This document shows, in pieces, positions 8,735 through 16,256 of a stretch of 21,956 bases of DNA; position 1 is the first letter of the stretch; each line of letters opens with the position of its first letter. Both the position numbers and the translations under genes were made by a program. Origin of the DNA: Candidatus Aminicenantota bacterium. GTDB taxonomy: Bacteria > Acidobacteriota > Aminicenantia > UBA2199. Below the pieces are notes generated by a model that worked only from the letters and a program-made list of their open reading frames with translations, made no database searches and was not told where the DNA came from. The stretch covers positions 1-21,956 of the forward strand of contig JAUWNT010000015.1 of assembly GCA_030612495.1 (NCBI GenBank), given 5' to 3'.

Positions 8735-9807
8735 TGAATGACTATCTGAAATATCTTGATAAATTTACTTTTATAGTAATTATAATAATCTCTCTATCCG
8801 GGATTTTATTGATTTACAGTGTATCTCAAAGTTTGGAGCAATCGTATTATCTTAAACAATTATTATGGTTGAGTATTTCATTAATTGCTTTCTTTATTGT
8901 TCTTAGGATAAAGACTGAATTCGTTTTTAGATCTAGTTTAGCCTTGTTTGTTATTTTGGGTATTATACTTAGTATACAGCTTATAGCTGGCCAAATTGTG
9001 AGTGGAACAAAAAGCTGGTTAAAATTTGGTTTTGTGGGTGTCCAAGTTTCAGAATTTATAAAAATACCAATTGCATTATGTATTGCAAATATTTTATCGA
9101 AAATCAGAATTATTGATTGGTTTACTTTTTGTAAATTGATGTTTTTATTGGGAATACCCTTTTTGTTAATTGCTGTACAACCTGATTTAGGAACAGCTTT
9201 TATATTGACTTCATTTATTATTATTTCAATATTGTTGAAGAGAATAAAGTTATCTATTATTTTTGTTTCAATAATGTTTGTTATTATTGGGTCTTTTCTT
9301 TCATGGAATTATATTTTAAAACCATATCAAAAAAATAGGATAATCTCTTTTTTTAATCCAGAAAAATACAGCCAATCTTCTGGATATCAAATTATTCAAT
9401 CAAAAATTGCTATTGGTTCAGGTGGGCTTAATGGAAAGGGCTATTTAAAGGGCTCACAATCTAAGTATAAATTTCTTCCTACAAGGCATACAGATTTTGT
9501 GGTTTCAGTTTTAGGCGAAGAATTTGGATTTATTGGTGTGAGCTTTTTATTTTTATTATTTTTTATTTTGTTTTATAGACAGTTTAATTTTAAATCCAAA
9601 ACTGATAGAGAATTTTACTTTGTATATTTATTTAATTTTTTTATATTATTTCAATTTCTTATTAACGTATCGATGTCAATTGGGTTATTTCCAATTCTTG
9701 GGATACCACTTCCTTTTGTTTCTTATGGAGGTTCATCTCTTTTATCCTTTTTTATAGGGGAAGCTATAATCTTTAAAATCAAAATTAATAATTATTTAGA
9801 AATTTGA
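8734..9807 (+). CDS. rodA: RodA, SEDS peptidoglycan glycosyltransferase
   Basis: RodA polymerises lipid II into glycan strands for side-wall growth, together with PBP2. The 357 residues contain about ten hydrophobic helices and the SEDS signatures: GTKSWLKFG (91-99), VSEFIKIPIAL with E106-region acidic residue, AVQPDLGTAF (147-156), NGKGYLKGSQ, LPTRHTDFVVSVLGEEFGF with catalytic-type D254, and GIPLPFVSYGGSSL (323-336). The usual QPSE is QVSE here. The start overlaps the PBP2 stop by one base (TAATG), and the radical SAM gene follows with no gap. Confidence 0.96.
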   Translation: MNDYLKYLDKFTFIVIIIISLSGILLIYSVSQSLEQSYYLKQLLWLSISLIAFFIVLRIKTEFVFRSSLALFVILGIILSIQLIAGQIVSGTKSWLKFGFVGVQVSEFIKIPIALCIANILSKIRIIDWFTFCKLMFLLGIPFLLIAVQPDLGTAFILTSFIIISILLKRIKLSIIFVSIMFVIIGSFLSWNYILKPYQKNRIISFFNPEKYSQSSGYQIIQSKIAIGSGGLNGKGYLKGSQSKYKFLPTRHTDFVVSVLGEEFGFIGVSFLFLLFFILFYRQFNFKSKTDREFYFVYLFNFFILFQFLINVSMSIGLFPILGIPLPFVSYGGSSLLSFFIGEAIIFKIKINNYLEI

Positions 9808-12216
9808 ATGGATGTAAATAAGTTTTTTTTGAAATTGAGAAACCCACAAGCTTATACTGGGAAAGAGATAAATGTTGTAAAAAAAATTTTCAATAAAGAT
9901 TCAATAAATATATGTCTTGTTTTTCCTGATAAGTATGAAATAGGCATGAGTCATTATGGTATTAAAATTTTATATCATACTCTGAATAATAAAAAAAATG
10001 TGAATGCTGAGAGATGTTTCCTTCCTGAAAAAGAGTCAATCGAAGTCTTTAAAAAGTACCATTTCCCATTATTTTCAATAGAAAACAGAGTGCCCTTAAA
10101 AGATTTTGATTTGATTGGATTTTCGATTTTAACAGAGATGAACTATACAAATATTTTGCAGATTTTAGAGCTCTCCCAGATTCCTTTAAAAACAAAAGAT
10201 CGAGACAGAAACTATCCTTTTATTGCTGCTGGGGGGATTTCTGTTATAAATCCGGAGCCTTTGAGAGAATTTATCGATTTTTTTTGCATTGGGGATGGTG
10301 AGGTACTTTTCCCTGATATAAATAAGATTCTTTTTGAAATAAAAGGAAGGAAATCAAGCAGAAAAAGTTGTTTAAATATGTTTGATAAAGTTGAAGGTGT
10401 TTATGTTCCTTCATTATTTCCTATTAAAAAGGAAGGAAGGTTTTACAAACCTGATCTGAAATCAAGAAAAATAAAAAAGAGGATTTTAAATGATATAGAC
10501 AATTCCTTTCAATTTGAAAAAATAATTGTTCCAATCACAAATGTTGTTTTTAATCGTCTTGATGTTGAAATTGCAAGAGGGTGTCCACAAACATGCAGGT
10601 TCTGTCAAGCTAAGTCTTTTTATGCTCCCTTTAGAGTTAAGTCGCTTGAAAAAAATGTAGATTTTATCAAATATGCTCTTAAAGGAACCGGGTTTGAATC
10701 TTTTTCTTTATTATCTTTGAGCTCTGGTGATTATCCATATATAAAGGAATTGATTGAATTGATCCCAGGGGTTACAAATCCTCACGTATCTTTCTCTATT
10801 TCTTCTCTTAGGCCTTCTGCAATATCTGACAATTTACTTTCTGCTATTTCTTGTTTTAGAAGAACAGGCATTACAATTGTACCAGAAGCAGGTACGGAAA
10901 GGTTGAGAAATGTTATAAATAAAAATGTCCGGGATGATGAAATTTTCAAAGCAGTGGAATTAGCTCTAAAATATAATTGGAAGAGGATAAAACTTTACTT
11001 TATGATCGGGCTTCCAACAGAAACAATGGAAGATATTGATTCAATTGTTAAATTAATTGAAAAAATAAACTTTATTATTAAATCAAAAAACAAAAATATG
11101 AAAATCCATGCGTCATTTTCACCTTTTGTTCCTAAACCTCATACCCCTTTACAATGGGCTAATCGAGAAAGTTTGGATATTCTTAAAAAGAGGATAAATC
11201 ATATTAAACAGGGGCTAAAAAGGTATAGAAATATTGACCTTGATTTCCATTTGCCTAAGAAAGGAATAGTGGAAACGATCCTTGCAAGGGGAGATTTAAG
11301 AGTTGGAGAGTTAATTCTAAAGGCTTTTAAAATGGGTGAAATCTATTCTGCCTGGGATTTGGATTTTGATTATTCGGTTTGGGATAAATTAATAAAGGAA
11401 TGTGATTGTGCTGATTTTTTGACTGAAATAGATCTTGATGAAGATTTGCCCTGGGATTTCATTGAGGTTAATTTTAAAAAAGGGTTTTTAAAAAGGGAGT
11501 ACAAGAAAGCTTTATCAGGCGCCCCATCTCCATCATGCGTTGATTTAAAATGTGAAACTTGTAAGGCATGTTTTTTTGAAATGAAGAAGCATGAAGGTTT
11601 GAAATTCCAATACGAGAACATTGAGAATAACAGGAAGGAGTCTATATGTAATTTCAATAAAGTTAGAGTTTTTTATGAAAAAAAAGGGGATTTCAGGTTT
11701 TTTTCTCATTTGTCTTTAATGAAATATATTGAAAGATTGATAAGGATATGCGGCATAGATTTTAAAATTACTGAAGGTTTTCATCCAAGGCTCAAAATGG
11801 TATGTTTGCCCCCTCTCCCGGTTTTTGCATATGGCCTAAATGAAGTGATTGAACTTTATCTTGATTCTAAATTAACCGAGCAGATGATTTTGGGATTGTT
11901 AAATTCAGTATCTGGAGAGCTTAAATTTAAAAAAGTTGTTATTTGTAATGAATCTAGAAAACTGACAAAGGATATTCATTTTGTAGAATATGAGATTGAA
12001 ATTAAAAATTACAAAAAATACAAAGATAGAATAAATGAGTTTATTATTGATACTGATTCTATATCTTATTTTGATAATAAATTAAAATTAAAAATTGATT
12101 ATTCAAAAAATGGGCTTGAGAGATTTTCTAAGATTTATAAAACTATTGACCCTGAAAGAAATTTTTGTTTTAATTTGAAAAGGACAGGTGTGATATTTAT
12201 GGGAAAAATTGTTTAA
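9808..12216 (+). CDS. Two-part radical SAM protein (TIGR03960 + TIGR03936/DUF2344)
   Basis: Function unknown. Residues about 30-170 form a B12-binding-like Rossmann domain without an obvious cobalamin histidine motif. The radical SAM core (about 245-450) has CX3CX2C cysteines C259, C263 and C266 in ARGCPQTCRFCQAKSF, which should bind a 4Fe-4S cluster. A linker carries four further cysteines (577, 582, 585, 588), possibly a second metal site. The C-terminal part (about 618-800) matches the DUF2344 type: RVFYEKKGDFRFFSHLSLM and KITEGFHPRLKM. The 802-residue length fits the fused family. Its ATG follows the rodA stop directly, so it is likely in the rod transcript. In some other bacteria I recall relatives beside RNase E/G genes; none is here. 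Confidence 0.88.
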   Translation: MDVNKFFLKLRNPQAYTGKEINVVKKIFNKDSINICLVFPDKYEIGMSHYGIKILYHTLNNKKNVNAERCFLPEKESIEVFKKYHFPLFSIENRVPLKDFDLIGFSILTEMNYTNILQILELSQIPLKTKDRDRNYPFIAAGGISVINPEPLREFIDFFCIGDGEVLFPDINKILFEIKGRKSSRKSCLNMFDKVEGVYVPSLFPIKKEGRFYKPDLKSRKIKKRILNDIDNSFQFEKIIVPITNVVFNRLDVEIARGCPQTCRFCQAKSFYAPFRVKSLEKNVDFIKYALKGTGFESFSLLSLSSGDYPYIKELIELIPGVTNPHVSFSISSLRPSAISDNLLSAISCFRRTGITIVPEAGTERLRNVINKNVRDDEIFKAVELALKYNWKRIKLYFMIGLPTETMEDIDSIVKLIEKINFIIKSKNKNMKIHASFSPFVPKPHTPLQWANRESLDILKKRINHIKQGLKRYRNIDLDFHLPKKGIVETILARGDLRVGELILKAFKMGEIYSAWDLDFDYSVWDKLIKECDCADFLTEIDLDEDLPWDFIEVNFKKGFLKREYKKALSGAPSPSCVDLKCETCKACFFEMKKHEGLKFQYENIENNRKESICNFNKVRVFYEKKGDFRFFSHLSLMKYIERLIRICGIDFKITEGFHPRLKMVCLPPLPVFAYGLNEVIELYLDSKLTEQMILGLLNSVSGELKFKKVVICNESRKLTKDIHFVEYEIEIKNYKKYKDRINEFIIDTDSISYFDNKLKLKIDYSKNGLERFSKIYKTIDPERNFCFNLKRTGVIFMGKIV

Positions 12217-12234
12217 AGATAGGATGATATGCAA

Positions 12235-12240
12235 GAGGAG
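12235..12240 (+). promoter_or_regulatory. Ribosome binding site fixing a GTG start
   Basis: GAGGAG lies eight bases before a GTG at 12249 and supports that codon as the start of the RNA methyltransferase. The upstream ATGs at 12224 and 12229 are out of frame with it. Confidence 0.7.
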
Positions 12241-12248
12241 AATAGAGA

Positions 12249-13001
12249 GTGATTTATAAGATTAGTTCTCGTTCAAATGAGAGGGTGAAATCCTTATTGA
12301 AAGAAAAAGAAAATTATTGTTTTTTCGAGGGTGAAAAATTGGTAAATGATATTTTAGCAAGAAATATTGAAATCTCTAAGTTGATTGTGGATTGTAAAAG
12401 AGAAGGTAAATTGAAAATTCCTGAACATAGCGTTAAAGAGATTTGGTTTGTAAGTGAAACAGTTATGAAAAAAATATCATCTTTAAAGGAAAAGCCTGAT
12501 TTTATAGCTGTAAAAAAGATAAAAAGGAATAGAATTAATTTTGGTAAATCTCAATTGATTTTTGTTATGGACAATGTTCAGGACCCGGCTAATGCAGGTA
12601 CTCTGTTCAGGTGCGCCGCAGCTTTTGGGGTTAACTCGCTTGTTTTTACTGGATCAAGTGTAAAAGTGAATAATGTAAAATTTTTAAGGGCAGCTCAAAC
12701 CTCAATATTTGATGTGAATTTCCAGAGTTTTATTGATTTGGAAACATTATTAAAGAAATCTGAGATACGGAATTTTAATGTTTATTTAACTTCTTCTATG
12801 AAAGTTGAGAAAATGGTTGAGATAAGGGACATAAAATTCCCGAGTTTGGTCATTTTTGGAAATGAAGGAAAAGGTTTGAATAAGAGCTTATTTGAAAGAT
12901 TTCCAACAGTAAGAATTGCTCAAACTAAAAAGATTGAATCATTGAATGTAGGTGTAAGTGCATGCATAATCATGCATGAGATTTTTAAAAAATTTGCTTA
13001 A
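12249..13001 (+). CDS. SpoU/TrmH-family RNA 2'-O-methyltransferase (RlmB-like)
   Basis: SAM-dependent enzyme that methylates a ribose 2'-OH in rRNA or tRNA. The 250 residues include an N-terminal L30e-like substrate-binding domain (about 1-95; CFFEGEKLVNDIL) and the knotted SPOUT domain (about 100-250). Its three motifs are intact: motif 1 DNVQDPANAGTLFR (108-121, with N115 and R121), motif 2 VIFGNEGKGL (201-210, with E206), motif 3 IESLNVGVSA (229-238). Length and layout best fit the RlmB/TsnR group, but target RNA cannot be told from sequence. GTG start, 32 bases after the radical SAM gene. Confidence 0.9.
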   Translation: MIYKISSRSNERVKSLLKEKENYCFFEGEKLVNDILARNIEISKLIVDCKREGKLKIPEHSVKEIWFVSETVMKKISSLKEKPDFIAVKKIKRNRINFGKSQLIFVMDNVQDPANAGTLFRCAAAFGVNSLVFTGSSVKVNNVKFLRAAQTSIFDVNFQSFIDLETLLKKSEIRNFNVYLTSSMKVEKMVEIRDIKFPSLVIFGNEGKGLNKSLFERFPTVRIAQTKKIESLNVGVSACIIMHEIFKKFA

Positions 13002-13024
13002 ATAAAATGCGACAATTATAATTC

Positions 13025-13053
13025 TTGATACTTGTATAAGTATCTGTTACAAT
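13025..13053 (+). promoter_or_regulatory. Sigma70-type promoter of the epimerase gene
   Basis: TTGATA (13025-13030) and TACAAT (13048-13053) are separated by exactly 17 bases; they match four and five of six consensus positions. Transcription would start near 13060, just ahead of the Shine-Dalgarno at 13067, giving a short leader. The spacer is filled by an inverted repeat (13027-13044), listed separately. Confidence 0.55.
13027..13044. repeat. Inverted repeat in promoter spacer, operator-like
   Basis: GATACTT (13027-13033) and its exact reverse complement AAGTATC (13038-13044) flank a four-base centre, GTAT. The repeat overlaps the end of the -35 box and most of the spacer of the promoter above, where a repressor dimer would block RNA polymerase. 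It could instead be a weak transcription end for the upstream gene, since T-rich sequence follows after a few bases, but the stem is short and AT-rich. Confidence 0.45.
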
Positions 13054-13066
13054 TTTTTCTATTTTT

Positions 13067-13072
13067 AGGAGG
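13067..13072 (+). promoter_or_regulatory. Perfect Shine-Dalgarno before an ATT start codon
   Basis: AGGAGG, the full anti-16S match, is placed five bases before ATT at 13078. It begins inside an in-frame TAG stop (13066-13068), so translation of the epimerase must begin after it. No ATG, GTG or TTG in frame exists until GTG at 13258. Confidence 0.8.
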
Positions 13073-13077
13073 TAAAA

Positions 13078-14118
13078 ATTAAAGTACTTGTAACAGGTGG
13101 AGCTGGATTTTTAGGATACCATATTGTTAATAATTTTTTCAAAAAAGGAATAGAAGAGATTGATATCCTTGATATCGAGGATTACATAAAAGAAGAATAC
13201 CCTGAGAAGACAGGTTACTATAAGGTTGATGTTAGAGATAGGGAGAAACTCGATGAAGTGCTTGGGAAAGGGAAATATGATGCAATAATTCATGCAGCTG
13301 CAGCTCTCCCTCTATGGAAGAAAAAGGATATATTTACTACTACAATTGATGGGACAAGAAATGTGCTAGGGCTAAGTAAAAAGCATGGCATAAAGAGGGT
13401 TGTGTATATATCTTCCACAGCTGTTTATGGTGTGCCAGAATATCATCCAATCTATGAAGACAGCCCAAGGGTTGGAGTTGGTTCTTATGGAGAAGCAAAG
13501 ATAAAAGCAGAAAATATATGTTTTAAATATAGAAAGGATCTTGTTGTTCCTGTAATAAGACCGAAGACTTTCATAGGAACTGCAAGGCTTGGTGTATTTC
13601 AAATATTGTATGATTGGGTTGAGAGTGGAAAAAGGATTCCTGTAATTGGGAGTGGAAAAAACAAATATCAATTACTTGAAGTTGAAGATTTAGTAGAGGC
13701 GATATATTTAGCGATGACATCTGAGGGAGAGAAAGCGAATGATATTTTTAATGTTGGAGCTGAGAAGTTTGGAACGGTAAGAGAAGATGTTGGAGCCATG
13801 TGTGAATATGCAAAAACCGGGGCAAGGGCTATGCCTGTACCATCGATACTTGTAAAACCGTTTCTCATGCTTTTTGAAGCGCTTGGTCTATCACCTCTCT
13901 ATAAATGGGTGTATGGGACTGCAGATAAAGAATCATTTGTAGATGTAAAAAAGATAAAATATAATTTAAATTGGCAACCGAAACATAGTAATGTAGAAGC
14001 ACTTATCAAATCTTACCAATGGTATCTTGATAACAAAGATTCTATAAGTAGTGTTGGTGTGACTCATAGAGTAGGATGGAATCAAGGTATATTAAAGCTT
14101 TTTAAAAAATTCTTATAA
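13078..14118 (+). CDS. NAD-dependent epimerase/dehydratase, apparent ATT start
   Basis: Extended short-chain dehydrogenase that probably alters a nucleotide sugar or sterol-like substrate; the substrate is not clear. I start it at ATT 13078, giving 346 residues. The first residues then read (M)KVLVTGGAGFLG, the family's nucleotide-binding TGxxGxxG at the very N-terminus (G7, G10, G13). Starting at the first normal codon (GTG 13258) would delete the whole NAD-binding motif. Further on come SSTAVYG (112-118) and catalytic YGEAK (Y137, K141), both intact, then RPKTFIG and the C-terminal substrate domain. It has its own promoter and a perfect Shine-Dalgarno. Sampled lines are 38-47% G+C, above most neighbours. 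Confidence 0.85.
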   Translation: MKVLVTGGAGFLGYHIVNNFFKKGIEEIDILDIEDYIKEEYPEKTGYYKVDVRDREKLDEVLGKGKYDAIIHAAAALPLWKKKDIFTTTIDGTRNVLGLSKKHGIKRVVYISSTAVYGVPEYHPIYEDSPRVGVGSYGEAKIKAENICFKYRKDLVVPVIRPKTFIGTARLGVFQILYDWVESGKRIPVIGSGKNKYQLLEVEDLVEAIYLAMTSEGEKANDIFNVGAEKFGTVREDVGAMCEYAKTGARAMPVPSILVKPFLMLFEALGLSPLYKWVYGTADKESFVDVKKIKYNLNWQPKHSNVEALIKSYQWYLDNKDSISSVGVTHRVGWNQGILKLFKKFL

Positions 14119-14122
14119 TAAA

Positions 14123-14137
14123 CCTCATAAGTTGAGG
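14123..14137 (+). terminator. Small hairpin after the epimerase gene, weak terminator candidate
   Basis: CCTCA (14123-14127) pairs with TGAGG (14133-14137) around a five-base loop, a few bases after the epimerase stop. No immediate T-run follows; a T-run appears only at 14177-14183. It may protect the mRNA end or slow polymerase, but it is not a textbook intrinsic terminator. Confidence 0.3.
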
Positions 14138-14198
14138 GGTAATCATCAGAATTTGATTGTCAAGTAAAAAGAATTATTTTTTTAATTATTTTGATATC

Positions 14199-14207
14199 TG
14201 GTATAAT
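14199..14207 (+). promoter_or_regulatory. Extended -10 promoter of queH
   Basis: TGGTATAAT is an exact extended -10 element (TGn plus TATAAT); the -35 position holds only T-rich sequence, as is common for this class. Transcription would begin near 14214, about 13 bases before the ATG at 14227. This supports that ATG over the in-frame TTG at 14191, which lies upstream of the predicted transcript start. Confidence 0.6.
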
Positions 14208-14226
14208 CCGTTGTTGTAAAGTTATT

Positions 14227-14799
14227 ATGAAAAAAAAATTGTTACTTCATATTTGTTGTGCTCCGTGTGCTATTTATGTTTTTAAAAAATTAGAGGAAGA
14301 TTATGATGTGACTGGTTTTTTTTATAACCCTAATATACATCCATTTAAAGAGTATGAATTTAGAAGAAAAGAGCTTGTGAAAGTTGCAAGAAAATTTGAT
14401 TGGAAGGTGGTTTATGCTGATTACGATATGAAAAGATGGTTTCAGCTCACCAGAGGATATGAAAAAGAACCTGAAAGAGGTTTGAGATGTCCTATATGTT
14501 TTTATATTAGGTTTAAAAGGACTTTTGAGTATGCAGAGGAATATGGGTTTGATATAGTAACTTCAACACTTTCAATAAGCCCATATAAATCAACTGACCA
14601 GATAAATGAACAGGGAATTAAATTAAGCAAAGAGTTTGATATAGATTTTTTGCCGGAAAACTTCAAAAAAAAGGATGGATATAGTATCGGGAAAAAAATG
14701 GCAATGGGAATTGGGATAAAACATCAAAATTACTGTGGCTGCGTATATTCTATAGTTGAAAAAAAATTAAAAGAGAGGAATAAACCTCTTTTTAAATAA
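14227..14799 (+). CDS. queH: QueH, epoxyqueuosine reductase (DUF208 type)
   Basis: QueH reduces epoxyqueuosine to queuosine in the anticodon of tRNAs, the last step of queuosine synthesis, and is unrelated in sequence to cobalamin-dependent QueG. The 190-residue protein from ATG 14227 shows the family's metal-cluster cysteines: HICCAPC (C10, C11, C14), RCPICF (C88, C91) and NYCGCVYS (C170, C172). The STLSISPYKSTDQI segment matches the conserved TTL-SPY block. An in-frame TTG 36 bases upstream would add a non-conserved tail and lies before the promoter's likely start site, so I reject it. No other queuosine genes are in the window. The transporter follows after two bases. Confidence 0.93.
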   Translation: MKKKLLLHICCAPCAIYVFKKLEEDYDVTGFFYNPNIHPFKEYEFRRKELVKVARKFDWKVVYADYDMKRWFQLTRGYEKEPERGLRCPICFYIRFKRTFEYAEEYGFDIVTSTLSISPYKSTDQINEQGIKLSKEFDIDFLPENFKKKDGYSIGKKMAMGIGIKHQNYCGCVYSIVEKKLKERNKPLFK

Positions 14800-14801
14800 C
14801 T

Positions 14802-16253
14802 ATGAGCTGGTTTCAAAATATTGCTGTTATTATTATTGGCTTTTTACTTTCTCGAATTGTTATAGAAAAGGGTATTCATAATTTACTAATTAGCAATATA
14901 TTAAAAAAACAAGAAGCAACAATATCTTATTTTGTTTCCAGTATACTTTATATATCGTATTTCATGTCCTTGTTCTTCCCGAACACAATCGTTGTTATAT
15001 CATTAATACCTATTGTAAAGTCAATTTTGGGTAAAATAGAGGATAAGGCTGTGAGGAAAAAGTCAATAACAAGTTTTGTATTGGCAATGATTTATGGCTC
15101 AAATATAGGTGGAATGGGGTCTATGATTGGTGCATCGTCGAACTTGTTTTTTGTAGGATTTATTGAGATGAGAAATATTCCTGGAAAAGAGAATATAACT
15201 TTCTTTTCTTGGTTAATTATTGGATTACCTGCTTCGTTTATACTTGTTGTGATAAGTAGCCTAATATTAAAAATCGGAGAAAAAAATGTGCCTATTTCAG
15301 GTGTTGTAAATAAAAGAGAGGAATTGAAAATTGAATTTTCATTAAAAAAGTATTCATTTTTTTTTGCTATAAATATTATTCTAATAATTGTATTAAGCGC
15401 CATACAATTTTTTTATAAACCGCAAAGTATTTTTTCAGGTATGAACATTATAGATATGATTTTTTTCTTATATCTTATTTTTTTCATATTTGTTGCATTT
15501 ATTTTCCCTAAAGGGGAATTTAATTCTAAAAGGTTAGTGAAAAACATTTCTTATATAATATTATCTTTGATTTTATTTCCCTTTATTTTTATAAGTGAGT
15601 TTATAAATGAGTTAAAAACAAGATATGAATTCAAAAATCTGAACAATTTAATTGAAAAATCTTTAAACTTTATATTTAATTCAATATGGTTCTTTCTTTT
15701 TAAAGAAAAGGTTAAGTCTATAAAAGATAAAAACAATTTTTCTTTGGTTTCAATGAATAGACTTATCTATGACTTACCATTTTTTGGATTTGCATTTATG
15801 GGGATCGTTATAATTTTTGTTTATTTGATTTTAAAAATTGGAGATAATCCTTTAACACCTGGACTTGATGGTTATGTTTATTCTTTTATAAAAAATTTAA
15901 GTAAAAATATGATACAGCACAAATACAATTTGTTTCTAATTTTATTGAGCTTGAACAGTGTAGCTGTTTTTTTTACAGAGATAGTTAGCAATACTACGGT
16001 TATTATTATTATGTTCTCATTAGTAATGAGTTTATATCCAATACTGGGGATGAATCCGTTGTTTCTTATGTTTGCTATTTCTGTTTCATCAACAGCTGCC
16101 TTTATGAGTCCAATTGCATCTCCTGTTAATGCAGTTTCTTTCGCAAGTATAAAAGGGGTGTCTTTAAAAAAGATGATTTTAAAGGGGTTTGTTTTGAATA
16201 TTGTAAGTTGTTTGTGGATAACTATTGTTTTTTACTCTATATACAAATTTTAG
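14802..16253 (+). CDS. SLC13/DASS-like anion transporter
   Basis: A 483-residue integral membrane protein with about 11 hydrophobic segments. Two repeats of the divalent anion:sodium symporter fold are visible. The first has SNIGGMGSMIGASSNL (100-115), matching the usual IGGxGTLIGTPPNL. The second has EIVSNTT (393-399), the SNT sodium/anion motif, and MSPIASPVNAVSF (435-447), matching LPVATPPNA. The first loop has ASSN where TPPN is usual. The middle (about 240-320) is long and poorly conserved. Substrate could be a dicarboxylate, sulfate or phosphate; sequence does not decide. Start codon is two bases after queH, so co-transcription is likely although no functional link is obvious. Confidence 0.8.
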   Translation: MSWFQNIAVIIIGFLLSRIVIEKGIHNLLISNILKKQEATISYFVSSILYISYFMSLFFPNTIVVISLIPIVKSILGKIEDKAVRKKSITSFVLAMIYGSNIGGMGSMIGASSNLFFVGFIEMRNIPGKENITFFSWLIIGLPASFILVVISSLILKIGEKNVPISGVVNKREELKIEFSLKKYSFFFAINIILIIVLSAIQFFYKPQSIFSGMNIIDMIFFLYLIFFIFVAFIFPKGEFNSKRLVKNISYIILSLILFPFIFISEFINELKTRYEFKNLNNLIEKSLNFIFNSIWFFLFKEKVKSIKDKNNFSLVSMNRLIYDLPFFGFAFMGIVIIFVYLILKIGDNPLTPGLDGYVYSFIKNLSKNMIQHKYNLFLILLSLNSVAVFFTEIVSNTTVIIIMFSLVMSLYPILGMNPLFLMFAISVSSTAAFMSPIASPVNAVSFASIKGVSLKKMILKGFVLNIVSCLWITIVFYSIYKF

Positions 16254-16256
16254 AGG

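Noticed and set aside
12229..12252. Seven-codon open frame ending on the GTG start of the RNA methyltransferase
   Set aside because: Too short to judge, no ribosome site of its own, and its GAGGAG is better explained as the ribosome site of the main gene.
13258..14118. GTG 13258 as start of the epimerase
   Set aside because: It would remove the NAD-binding glycine motif, which is encoded intact in the same frame upstream behind a strong ribosome site.
14191..14226. In-frame TTG start adding 12 residues to QueH
   Set aside because: The extension is not part of the family, has no ribosome site, and lies upstream of the transcript start predicted from the extended -10 at 14199-14207.
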